A stretch of 64,000 bases of DNA from Pezicula radicicola (taxonomy: Eukaryota; Ascomycota; Leotiomycetes; Helotiales; Dermateaceae). This document shows, in pieces, positions 12,001 to 22,790 of this stretch. Position 1 is the first letter of the stretch. Every line of letters starts with the position of its first letter. Made by a program: the position numbers and the translations under genes. The stretch is from NCBI GenBank assembly GCA_003008705.1, contig PDUO01000004.1, forward strand, positions 1,674,001 through 1,738,000, given 5' to 3'. The notes beneath the pieces were generated by a model. That model worked only from the letters and a program-made list of their open reading frames with translations. It had not been told where the DNA came from and did not search any database.

Positions 12001-12112
12001 CCTTTTCTTTTTGTGTCAATTTCGCTGCAGGCTTGGTGGGAACTTTTGCCTTTTGTATGGTTTGTTTGGCTCGGGAAACCGCATTCGCATCTCTGGGTGC
12101 TAGGGCTTCCAT
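9009..12112 (-). CDS. PLKA: polo-like kinase
   Basis: Mitotic Ser/Thr kinase of the Cdc5/PLK1 family. Four exons: 12112-11801, 11750-11302, 11254-9556 and 9503-9009, giving 984 residues. The kinase domain spans about residues 62-330: glycine loop GRLLGKGGFAICYEGKL, the catalytic Lys in YALKIVKS, HRDLKMGNVFLD, DFGLAAL, and activation loop TTLCGTPNYIAPEI with the phosphorylatable Thr. A long disordered linker follows. Polo box 1 starts near residue 634 (VVKWVDYTNKFGLGYLLNNG) and polo box 2 near 826 (HTKIVLSADGTWCDFYHL); polo boxes bind phosphopeptides and target the kinase to spindle poles and kinetochores. The protein is longer than yeast Cdc5 (705 residues) mainly through the linker and C-terminal tail. 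The last exon, carrying polo box 2, reads on in phase. ATG 12112 is the only sensible start. Confidence 0.96.
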
Positions 12113-12760
12113 ATCGAATCCTTCAGGTGCGATATACTCGCATATAAGGGACGCTCGCGTGTTGCTAAAGCAAGGCGAATTTCGGGGCGCAGGATTTCGT
12201 AGTTATGTGGAAGCGATGGACCTGTATAGTACAGTGGTTAGAGAGAATAGCAACGAAAAGGCGAATTGTCCATTGGGAGCTTGTATATCTAGTACTCAGA
12301 CAGACCAATTTGGCGACTGCAAGGTTTATGAAACGACAAGAACTTACATTTGCCAACCGGGCCTAGCAAGATGCGTGCTATATTAAAGCACGAACTGGAA
12401 GGATTGCTGAAGTTGGGTGGCCAGCATCGGGAGGGCGAGGGTTTTGTCGGTGCTTGAAAGTCGTCTTGCTGATCGCCCGTCGCGATATTCGACAACTTTG
12501 ATTTCGAGCGAAACTAAGCTAGTGGTTGGAACAGCAACCACAATACCAGTACACGATACTCGCTCAGCTCGCTTGCTTGCTGACGACCGACAGCTGTGCC
12601 TCAAGCATTAAATTTCTTGTCGGGTCCAGTCACCAGTATCAATTTGAATTCTATGGAAAGCACATGCGATATCTCGAAAGTGGTCTTTTCAATGCGTAAA
12701 TCCGTGTTCAATTAAGCAGCCATCGACGGCCAGGAACCTTTATTCTTCGACACTGTCAAG
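12113..12760. promoter_or_regulatory. divergent promoter region polo kinase / OPA3
   Basis: About 650 bases between two divergent start codons. It must supply both promoters. I saw no defined motif. A D-loop-like TAGTACAGTGGTTAGAG at about 12227-12243 has no partner arms and is not a tRNA. Confidence 0.45.
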
Positions 12761-13475
12761 ATGGTTCCGCTCCCTTTATTCAAGTTTGCATCCCTCTTCG
12801 TGAGGCATATCTCGAAGTATGGTGCGGTATGTTTGGTGTCCAGGAGGTTAGCAAGGTATCGTTCTAATTGTTGCGCAGAACTACATTAAGAACCAAGCCC
12901 ATGATCATCCGAAGTTCCGAGTAATTGCAGCAAGATATGGCCAGACAATGCATCAGATAAATATGAGGATGGCAGTCACATTGCTACGAGATGCCGCGGC
13001 AGAGAAAAGAGCTAAAGAGAAGGCAGAGGCACCCACTGTAAAAACAGAAGAGCAGATGCGCGCGGATGAGGCAGCCAAAGAGAAACGTGCAGAGAGAAGG
13101 GCAAAGGAGAAAGCTGAGGCATCAAAGAGTATATGGAAACGGAAGTTCAGGCCTCTGCCAGAGGAGAAGGCTGTGGATCTATTTGCGGATGTCATCGGGG
13201 ACTCTTTTATCTTACTCGTTGCTGGTGGTCTCATCCTTTACGAATTCCTCAGGACGAAGGGAAAGCCGGATGCGAATGCTGTTAAGATCGAAGAATTGAA
13301 GGAGCAACTGATGGAGTTGGAAAGACGGGGGCGGGAGACCGAGGAAAGGGAAAAACAGCAACAGAGTCGTGTCGAGACCATGGAGCAGGCTTTGGAAGAG
13401 ATGAGGAAACAAACGGAACAATCCAAAAAGTCGACTGGAAAGAAGTCATTGATTGCCACGGTTACAGGATCTTGA
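12761..13475 (+). CDS. OPA3: OPA3-like mitochondrial protein
   Basis: Member of the OPA3 family, small mitochondrial membrane-associated proteins linked in animals to optic atrophy and 3-methylglutaconic aciduria. Two exons, 12761-12826 and 12879-13475, give 220 residues. The N-terminus MVPLPLFKFASLFVRHISKY is the typical OPA3 start, and after the intron the family core follows: NYIKNQAHDHPKFRVIAARY, then TMHQINMRMAV. An Ala/Lys/Glu-rich insertion (about residues 68-110) precedes a hydrophobic helix (DSFILLVAGGLILYEFL), and the C-terminus is a long Glu/Arg-rich coiled coil. The charged insertion makes it longer than animal OPA3 (about 180). The first exon is only 22 codons. Confidence 0.93.
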
Positions 13476-13749
13476 GGCTAATGGTATAGTTGCTATGCAC
13501 AAAAGTGCACCTCAATGAATTCGTGCAGCCTTGTTCAGGGCAGGCCATAAATTAATGTGCAAGAGCACTCTGTAAAAGTTGATACGCGGCGCTGTTATGG
13601 GGTCTTGGTGCCTCGTTCGCTTCGCCAAAAAAGGCGGCTGAAGCAAGTTTAAGATACCCTCTGTACATACCTCAACTCCACATAGAAGGCAAATCTAAAG
13701 AGAGAATTGCCAAGTTACAGAACTTCCCTAGGGCACATCAAGTTGTGAG

Positions 13750-14536
13750 ATGTTCTGCTCATCCTTGCGCAAGCGGTCTGAATGGGCTAAGGTCCCAGCA
13801 ACTCTCCTGGCAATGAAGCAACCAAGATGGGAGGGTATGCCAGACTTTCCAGGGCACTCAATCATGTGTATCAGTCTGGGAATACTTTGTAGCTAATTTT
13901 ATCACAGAGAAAAAGCTCGAGACCCACGACGTAGCAGTACCTGCTCTACATTTGCTCGAACAAAATCGTCTTCATTGGTTCCGCTTCCTTCTCCTTTCAA
14001 CGCTAGACTTGCAGCCGATCACGAAGTCCATGGATCGTATTGAGAGGTTTTATCATCAGACTGGGGGTGGGGATGTCGGCATTGTCTTCCTCCTCGAAGA
14101 TGGTTTGGGCGGGAAGGGTATAAGTAAATTCATGGAGCTGCAAGCTAGGTACTACATCCTTCACCAATTGCGGTTACTTGTATTGATGCAAATCAGTTTG
14201 TCTTCCACCTTCGATATTCCACTCATACCTCTTGACACCGTGCCGTCACTCCAAGCAACGTTAGAGGCCTTTCAACGAGGGCTTCGTCAGACTCGTTTGG
14301 CAGCCACACCAGCACCACCAGAGCCTCAGACCGCCCTTCTACCATACTGCTATGCTAGGGTATATATGCCGGAGCATACTAGGAATGTATTGAGTGATAT
14401 TATTCATAGCATTCCGGACTTGGCGAAAACAGCTACGATGATTGATGGGCAGGCTGCTATCAGAGAGTACTTGGGCGAAGATGCAGCGAAGGAGATCATA
14501 ACCTTCTGGACGACTGAGGTCTACTTTGATCCATGA
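13750..14536 (+). CDS. unrecognised protein
   Basis: I propose a start at ATG 13750 (MFCSSLRKRSEWAKV), a first exon to 13834, an intron 13835-13907 (GTATGC...CACAG), and a second exon to the TGA at 14534-14536, about 237 residues. A further in-frame 48-base intron at 14149-14196 is possible. The protein is mostly helical: HLLEQNRLHWFRFLLLSTLD, MDRIERFYHQTGGGDVGIVF, PLIPLDTVPSLQATLEAF, and VLSDIIHSIPDLAKTATMI near the end. No known motif, signal peptide or membrane segment is evident. The steady coding-like composition over 580 bases supports a gene; the first exon and start are tentative. It lies 275 bases downstream of OPA3 on the same strand. Confidence 0.6.
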
Positions 14537-15467
14537 GGAAAAAGGTATATTGGAGATACAGCTATGATGAAGGGAGTATTGGAACTAGTGATGAAAGGTA
14601 TATTTGCTATCTGCTAGATCTGCTGCAAAATTGAGCCAATTGATAACTTATAACTACTTACGAGTACAAAGTAGAGGTTGCAAAACTTGGTGCAGAATTG
14701 TATGGCTGTTCCGCAGCCGCTGGTCGTTTTTTTACAAGAATCAAAGGTGTCATCAGTGGCACTGACGAGCACCTCAATTTAATTGGCCACTCCAGCTATT
14801 TATTGACAGACAATTTAGTGCTACTAACGGCCATGACCCGCAAGGGGCCCAAAGCTGTCAAGAAATGAGTTAGCAAGCCTTCAGCCCTCGATTTCCCCAT
14901 AGCAAGATTCGCAAGATTCAACCATTCTAGTGATGCCGTAATTGAACTACTCTGAAGCTTCTCGAAACAAAAAGACCATCATCGCGTCAAGATTTTGTCC
15001 CAAGTCCCCTCCACCGCACACTCCACATGACGTCAATTCTCGATATTGAGGTTCCGGGACGCGCAAAGAACAGCGCAGCAGGTCCTAAGTGTGCTGGGAT
15101 TGCAAGCAGGTATCCATTTTCACCATCGCCTTTAGGCCCGAGTCAGCCAATTTAAAAAAGAACAGTTAAAGCTCCATAATCAGTAATCGCCATGTCGCGT
15201 GCTACTGACCCTGAAGACCCCTGCCAAAATGACGGGTACATGTATGACGTACGATCAGGAACGATCACCTGTCTGCTTCCCCACCATACTAACTCGTAAC
15301 AACCAAGCTACAAAACCACCCAACACCTCCCCTCCTTCTAGCCCTTTCCTCCCCATAAACACAAACCACTTCAATACCGCTTCTCTACAACATACAGCAA
15401 ACATACAACGCACTTCTTCAATCTCCAAAAACACCACCGACACCCTCTTCAAACATAAACCGCAATC
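14537..15467. promoter_or_regulatory. intergenic and RTC3 promoter
   Basis: About 930 bases ahead of the SBDS-domain gene. It contains a perfect CRE palindrome TGACGTCA at 15028-15035, and two STRE-like sites: AGGGG at 14843-14847 and CCCCT at 15006-15010. The 170 bases before the ATG are pyrimidine- and CA-rich, as in many fungal 5' leaders. The yeast counterpart RTC3 is stress-induced, so stress control is plausible but inferred. Confidence 0.45.
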
Positions 15468-16056
15468 ATGACTAGAGGAGACGCCAACTCAACCAAGGTC
15501 CACTACAAGGGCACTGAGGATGACTTCCTCGTCTTCATCGACGATGCTGCGGCAGCCAAACAGTGGAAGAACGACAAGACCATCCCATTAGCCCAAGTGG
15601 TTTCCTCATTCAAGATCTTTGTTACTCACAGGTAAATTCCTCCCCTTCCCCTCTTCTTAGTTCCACCCCTCGTCTGTGGGTTTCATCTGCCAAGGCTAGG
15701 CTAGCTTAAGCTCTCAGCTTTTGCAATAAGACATCGACGAACTCTCTTCATCTAGAAGAGGCAGTGTATCTTAGGAGAATGTACCGCTAATCAACTCATC
15801 ACAGGCAAGGAGCTCAAGGTCAATACAATGGTGCCTCAAACTCTACCCTTGACAACGAGTTCGGTACGCACAAGGAGGAGGAAGTCATCAAGATCATTCT
15901 CGAGAAGGGAGAGTTCCAAGAGACCTCGGTTCGTCTACTTTTCCACATCCCCATATGCTCATTATCCTCGAACAACTTACTAACTCTTTCCAATTGCAGC
16001 TTGGAGAACGTAATGGCCCAAAGAACGACAGCATGGGACCTAGATCTGCTCACTAA
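15468..16056 (+). CDS. RTC3: SBDS-domain protein, Rtc3 homologue
   Basis: Small protein with only the N-terminal domain of the Shwachman-Bodian-Diamond family; the yeast homologue Rtc3 (YHR087W) is tied to RNA metabolism and stress. Three exons, 15468-15631, 15805-15928 and 16000-16056, encode 114 residues. Family features: HYKGTEDDFLVFID near the start, IPLAQVVSSFKIFVTHRQG, NSTLDNEFGTHKEEEVIKII and ILEKGEFQETS. The length matches yeast Rtc3 (111). The acidic/basic short C-terminus (GPKNDSMGPRSAH) is not conserved. Its promoter carries CRE and STRE-like motifs. Confidence 0.93.
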
Positions 16057-18161
16057 ACGAAAACTTGTATCCACCGTGCATACAGAAACGATTGGGTTTG
16101 GGTTTTGATGATGGCGTGCATGGACTTGGGATGGATGGAGGTTTACAGCACTGAAGTGATATGGCATGATTGCACGCGGCATGACTTGGATCACTAGATC
16201 GGGAAGATCGCAAAAGATGATTGATGATGATGGACGAACAGTCTACTAGCTCAGTCCTCAAATACCAAATACCAAAAAGAGTAAAACCAGCATACTTGCA
16301 TGTTTCTTGAATGATGTTGTGATTGATGACAATTGAAACATTACGTGCCGTAGCCGATGTTTGAGGGTGACAATAATAACTTTAATCAGCCTCTGCGTAG
16401 GCGAGAGATACGCAAGCAGAGTATACAAATATACGAGTCTATGTGTCACTTTAAAGTTCGAATAAGGCATCGTTCTGCACATGATATCGTGTGATTGATG
16501 AGTAAAAGAAAGTTGATGACAATAGAACCTAAACTATTAACCGAGATGTCAGACGACGTCAAGCTAACAAGACACGACGACCTCATTCCCACAATAATAT
16601 TCTCTCAACTCCAGACATCCACCCGCCCAAAATCAAAACCAAAATCCAACCTCGCTATACTCTCAATTACGAGAGATGCAAAACAGACTCTGAAATAGAG
16701 CGGAAAGTACGGTACAGTGATTCAGTGACGGTGGATAGTCTGACTAGGGAAAGTGAAGACGAGGCTGAGGCTAAAGACGATGAAGAGTGGAAAATACTTT
16801 CATCATCGAAACCCATATGCAGGTACAATAAGTAAGTTTACCTAAGGATGGTTTCTTATTCTGCGCAAACGATACACTTATGAACGATATTGATGAAACT
16901 ACCTTAGGTACGAAAATACATGAGGTAGATACGCGAGCGAAGGAACGAGTCCACGAGTCAACGTCAATGGAGGATTTCATCCATCTACCAGTATCCATCC
17001 ATCATCCACGCATTTCTTATTCTTCCTTTTATACCTAAGAGAGAAGAGAGAACGAACGGTTCTAAGATTGGATCCTCTATTGCGTAATCTTCTATTGCAT
17101 TTCGGCGAAAAATCCGAATCGATGGATTTATTTGTCTTAGTGATCTTGGCTTTTTATCACTTGACTTATTTCCTCGATTTTTAGAATCCAATGGAAGGAA
17201 GCTCTAAAGATCTTTCCATTCTATTCTATCCATCGATATCTACCGGTAGACGAGATACGGATTGCAATACCTTATACTAAGGAGCGAGCGATATTAGCAT
17301 CGAAATCTCAAACCACAAGTCACGAGTCCAAATCTCGGAGGGAACCGAATACCAAGATGATGATGGAACTGGAGCCAAATCCTCCTCGGAGCGAAACAGC
17401 AATGAATACTAAACTATTAAACAGCCCTACAGCAGCAAACCCATCCTTCAAGTCTAACGTCCAAAATTTCGGAAGGAACCGAAGACTGCGATAACGCAAT
17501 GGAAGTGAAATGCTTCAAGGAGAGTTTCGGGGACAAAAACAACCTTAAATTTGGTCCCCACAATACAATTGATCATCGGGAAGGTAAAGAATCTTAGAGA
17601 GAGGTTTAAATGAAATAAGGTAAATTAAACTTACGAGTTAATATCGGTAGGCGAAGAACTCAAGCTTAACTTCAGGTTCAACGTCATCAAGATTTCAATA
17701 TTGGAAGGAGCAAAGAGATATGGAGAGAGAGCTCTATCCTGAGCTTCATCGATTGACATTATTTATCTTGAACGCGTAACGACCACTCGACATAACATAA
17801 AAGACATGCGAGCGACAAAGCAACATCTAGTCCAACCTCCACCCATTCAATCAACATCTACCGCTCCCATCATTCCAAGAGTTCCTAAAAGTGGCCAACT
17901 CAAATAGGTATCAGGTCTCCTCTATACCACAACAAATCTCCAGAACAAGGTTTAAAAAAAATATTTCTTCCATCCAATAATACGCCATTCGCTGATGCTC
18001 CCCGTCCCCAGTCGTTTCAATCAACAATTCAAATATTTCCAATCCGTATATACGATAACGAGGTATTTATGTATGCAAAATGTTGCATGTCTTCATCCAA
18101 GTATAATCGTTTCGCTCGCTCGTTGGCAAGCTCCTCCAGGATTGGAAGAGGAGAAAATTAT
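16057..18161. other. long convergent intergenic region
   Basis: About 2.1 kb between the stops of two facing genes. Only short chance open frames are present on either strand. The 16.5-17.9 kb part is rich in GGATT/ATCGA words and direct near-repeats of CGAATC/CGGAAC type, but I could not resolve a unit. It could hold an RNA gene or a decayed element; nothing specific can be supported. Confidence 0.4.
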
Positions 18162-18712
18162 CTAGACCTTGCCGACCCTTTCACGCTTAGGCAAAGACCA
18201 TGGTGTCGCACAGACAACCTATTCACAACCAATTAGCTTTTGTTCACACCAGAAAAATCATCGGGCAAAAGCTTACCTCTCCTTCACTGTAAGCCCAGAA
18301 ATAAACACCCATCGCAATGGCGTAGTAGAGAGCAGGGTTGGTAGCCTGGTACAGCAGAGCGGCAGCCAAACCTGCAAGAGGCAAGACGATCAATCGAGCC
18401 TCCATGCTTCTGTGCAAAGAACTTCCAGCCAAAGCTCCGAGTGGCCATTCCCAGGCGAACATGAAGATGCCGAAGAGGAGATTAATGATCTGGAGTATGG
18501 GGATGGGCTTTACAGCTCCATCGAGATTCTTGGTGAGGAAGTCCCAGAAGATCTTGGGCCAGAAGAAGCCTTCTATGGCGGCTGCGACTTGGTCTATTTT
18601 AGACATGTCAGTTTCTGCTTTTAGTATTTTCATAAGTTTGAAGGGTACACATACAGGCGGCTGCCGTGAGGACAATGAGACGGGCCCAGTGGTTCTTGAT
18701 GAGTTTTCCCAT
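18162..18712 (-). CDS. small conserved fungal membrane protein
   Basis: Three exons, 18712-18655, 18593-18277 and 18218-18162, encode 143 residues beginning MGKLIKNHWARLIVLTAAAY and ending EGEVVCATPWSLPKRERVGK followed by V. Four hydrophobic segments are visible: the N-terminal one, PIPILQIINLLFGIFMFAW, ARLIVLPLAGLAAALLY and ALYYAIAMGVYFWAY. I recall a fungal family with this N-terminus annotated only as a domain of unknown function (DUF7727, name from memory). The splice sites GTATGT/TAG and GTAAGC/TAG recreate a continuous conserved sequence (AAAYQVAAAIEGFFWPKIFW). Function and membrane are unknown. Confidence 0.85.
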
Positions 18713-21700
18713 GATTGCTGCTGTGGTATATCCTCCTAATGTTCCTTCTTGTCTTGTTTAAAAATCTCCAATCCAAACACCCAAAACTATAACTTCTTCA
18801 AATGTCGAATCGGTAAAGGGGTATTAAAACGTTGAGTTGGTATTTTTGCGGAAGGGCGGTAGTTGAGAAAGTAGTTGGAGAATCCAAGTATCCGACCTGC
18901 GGCAGAGACAAGAGAAAGAATGTAATGAAGTTGTCGATACTGAAATGAATGCTACCGACGACGACGAGTGCACAGCGCTTGTGAAGAGAAAGAAACAAGA
19001 GCAGAAAGCGAAAGGGATTGGCACGAGCGGAGAGATACTCTATATCTCTGCTGGGGACCAGGGCTAGAAGCGATGTCACTGGGTAGGATGGGGAGCAGTG
19101 GCTCCGCTTTGGACTTTGTATCAGGCCTTAGTGGAGAAATGCGCCGCCTTGAGTTCGGATGTAGCAGTGCTCTAATGTGGTGATGGTGCGTTTCTGAGGG
19201 AACAGACCAGGTGCTGGTAATCTGATCTACACTGACAGCGGACATCCGAGCGACGACAATGTAAGAGAGGAGGAAGCGAGAGCACTTTGAGTGTCAAGGT
19301 AGGGAAGACAGGATGACCTTAGGAGGAGGAAGCTGGTCAATGCCGTGTTGGGTATGGGATCATAGGTACGGTATGGAGCGATTGTGTCAAGTCTTGGACA
19401 CGGCCTCGTCTGATCCGGAAATTGTAGTGGTATGCCTTTCAAGAATTGTGGGATGGCAGGCAGGAGAGGATGTAAAATTGGGTGTTTAGCGGTAGAAGTG
19501 GCCGAAGAGGATCTTCGAGTTGAGACGTCTGGGGACGTTTGAAGGTTACGGATTATGAGGTTAAATCTATGCGAACGACAAGAGCAGATCTAGCAGCAGC
19601 AGATGGCAGATCTTTTGTTTTAAGAAATGGCAGGGCCCTGGTACAGTATGAACAATAGACGGCCGGGTCCATGGCCAAGGGACTCGAAGAAGAATACAGT
19701 AGCGTCAAGTGACTGGCTGTATGCCTGCGTCCTCGAGTGTCATGATGTACAGAAGACATGCATCGTGAAAGCGGTTGCAGCATGGCTAGACACCACTTGG
19801 GTTTAGACAGGTTCCTGGGCACTTTACGGTCGACAGGCAATACATCTGGGAATTCACACCATTGAAGGGTATTGCCAGCCAATTACAGGCGGAAAGTGCT
19901 GTCTCGTCCTCCAGAAGGGCCATTTGTACAGTGCGGTGTGAATGGTTCTGGGAAAGCCTGCGTGTCGCTGTACAGGGCAGTTAAGCTACTTGATTGGGGA
20001 TCCTTCCGGCGGTTACAACACGAAGGTAAAGTTTAGTGGCTTGAGCTTGCCCCCTGTTCAGCCGCTATGGAGACACTGACAGGCCCAAGTATTGGATGGG
20101 ATGGCATCGCTAAAGCCTGAAGGCGGGTCCCGAATCAGGGGTCAGGGGTTTTACCGTGGCGGGAGAGGGGCAGCACCTGTAGCAGGCCTGTAGGCTGTAC
20201 TCCGTACTGTCCTGTACTGCAGGCTAGACTACAGGCTATAGACCTTGTTCCTTTCCCATCTGCAGTACCGTCTGTGCACTGTCACCCTCTCTCTCACCTG
20301 TACGGTACAGTCAGTAGACTAGTCTTCACACTACTGTACACTGTCGCAACTCAATCACTGTGATTTAGGTTTATTTACTTACACTTCACACTTCACTCAA
20401 CATGCAAAACTGATCAATCACGGCATAAGCCCAACGTTCCATTCAGACGGCATAAATGTAATCTCAAAACATGAATCTGTGTCTTTTTCTGCCATCTGAA
20501 CATATGAGACCGTCCACCTGACCGGGGTGTGCTTGGGCACAGCATTCAAAACTAAGCGGGTATCATCAAATTTTCGCCTTCCAACTTTTCAAACCGGATC
20601 AGTCTCATAACATTAGATATCCCAAATGCCTTCAAGATTATCAGACGTCTGATGGTTTGAGCTTTCGCGGCCAGGCGCCGAACTTCTGAAGCACTGCCGG
20701 TTGCCAGCTGTGATGTTCAAACAGCCTGGCCGTCTGGTCGTCGTCTTGGATGAGATTGACCCGGCACTGGCAGGTAAAGCAGACATCAGACCAAACTGTT
20801 GACAAACATGCCACGCGCGGCCATGTGCCAAATCCTCGCCCAAATCACAATGCCATTCTGCATCTAGGACAGAGCGTATGGCATGGCACATGTGCCATTG
20901 ACTCGTGAGTCGTCTACGTAGAGCTCGAACAAAGTCAATTGTCTCCTCCTTCCCACTCTTCGACAGCCAGCCAGCCACCATCGAGAGATGCGTCGTCGTC
21001 GTCGTTCTTATGTAGTCCCCGCCCGAGAGATGACAATCACAACGATGCCACGACGTAGAGATGTGACATCTGTGCATCATCACCACACGATCATCACGAT
21101 GCGAAGAAGTTAAAAATAATCTATTTTCGAAATTCTGAGCCTCGAGCGGTTGCAGCCTTCTCGTCATTGGCCCTGGGGTTTGAGGTTCTCAAGGTATACC
21201 AGGGGACCGCATCTCCTCCCTGCAAGCGCCGGCATCTCACTTCAACACTTGCATGGGCATGCCCTCGCCTCGCTCGCTAAATCGGACAAGCATCACCACC
21301 ACCACTCTTTGCACGTCACGGGGTGCTTCTCGAAGCCGAAGGGTTCCAGCGGTAAGATCAAGGTCAAGCAAGTGGACGAAAACAGGTCCGTTTGAGATGA
21401 GCTTAAATGAAAATTTGGGAAACGATGCGAGATGGTCATTCCAGCTCAAATATAAAGCGGTCCCTCAATCTTCGGCCAGTGTCAAGAAGCTTTTGCTAAC
21501 AAGACTCAGCCACGGTGTACGAAGTTTGGATGTCGCGGGTTGTCACGGTGTGCACCACTTTCGGGGAATCGGACGGCGGAGATTGAATGGGCTCGACTTT
21601 TCTCTAGGCGCTGTTATCTGAATTGCGGAGGAATGATATCACGAGAGACAAGCCTCGGTCAGAGTATGAAGTGGCGCGACGGCAAGAATAGTATGTTCCT

Positions 21701-22790
21701 CCGTCCTGTACTACACGGCCGGTGCCGTTGCTAGTAGGTCTCCACAAGAATGGAAATCTTACAGCATGAGAAAATCTCAGCTGAGCTTTTGGACTTCCGT
21801 ACATGAACAAGTGTTCAATAACTGTTTGGTGGTAGGTATTCATAACACCTAGGTTGACAATAAGATTCAATACCACTCTTCACATATCTTACCTACCTTT
21901 CCGTAATGCTTCCCTATTCAATACAATTTTATAAGAGCTATTAAAATTCTACCTTTTTCTGTATCCATGCTAAACATTCGGATACCATTTCGTCCTTTGG
22001 CGATAGTAATTAGCTTTCTAGCCCAATCTACTACACCGCCCTTAATTGAATCCAGCGTACTCTTACCTATCTTTCTCATCTCTACATTTAAGCTGTAAGG
22101 GCCCAACAATTCATGTTCAATCTAGCCAAATAAAGTACCACCACCTTTACGTACTCAAAGCAGAATGTGAACGGAATGGCTATTTGGCGAGCAGGTTGTA
22201 TTCTATGGGCAGAGGGAGCTCGAAACATCCTATGTACTTATAGAGTACAATCACATGATTATTCCCTTAATTCAACACAGAATATGAGTTCAATATTTCT
22301 CTCATAAAACCAACGCCATTGGACCCCATGACTCAGTTATGCAAGACGCCTCAGAGAGTTAGGCCTTTTGTGATAAGCAGCACTCAAGCACAGCAAAATT
22401 AACCATCCCAAAATATTTGTTCACAATATAAACCTTCCCGATTGTGGTCCTTACAAAATTCGTCGTTCGAAGTCGTCGTTTGTTGTCCTAGCGTGGTTAC
22501 TTGTCATTTTACTCTCTTGCTTTTTGTGTAGGATATGAAGAGAAGTCTCTTTAAGCTACTTAATATCAGGTAGCGGTGTTACTTCTTTCACTATTATTGG
22601 ACACTTCATCAAATAGCAGAGCTCGCAGCAGTAGTAGCAGCAGCAGCTTAACCGGCTTTGCAGGGAATACAGATTTAGAGGACAGGGCAAGAGAGGAAGA
22701 AGTAGGCTTCAGTCATTGGATAAATTAGATTCACCAGGCTTTTTAAGTGTTAAAAAAATTATGTGTTCCATCAGTATTCCGGAATCAGAG
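18713..22790. other. gene desert, left half
   Basis: About 4 kb upstream of the membrane-protein gene without a convincing gene. The first few hundred bases should contain that gene's promoter. Open frames here (for example 20613-21167 on the - strand) have low-complexity or His/Thr-rich translations, no family motif and no splice-supported continuation. Base composition is still balanced, unlike the AT-rich part to the right. CTGTA/GTACAG-rich sequence lies at 20165-20345. Confidence 0.45.
20165..20345. repeat. CTGTA/GTACAG-rich simple sequence
   Basis: The words CTGTA, GTACTG and GTACAG recur roughly every ten bases over about 180 bases, giving many short self-complementary pairs. There is no fixed period, so it is a cryptic simple repeat rather than a minisatellite. 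Confidence 0.35.

Noticed and set aside
12221..12250. D-loop-like TAGTACAGTGGTTAGAG
   Set aside because: No acceptor, anticodon or T-arm around it; lies in the polo/OPA3 divergent promoter.
20613..21167. 184-codon open frame on the - strand in the gene desert
   Set aside because: Biased, motif-free translation, no splice-supported extension, and opposite-strand frames of similar length overlap closely.
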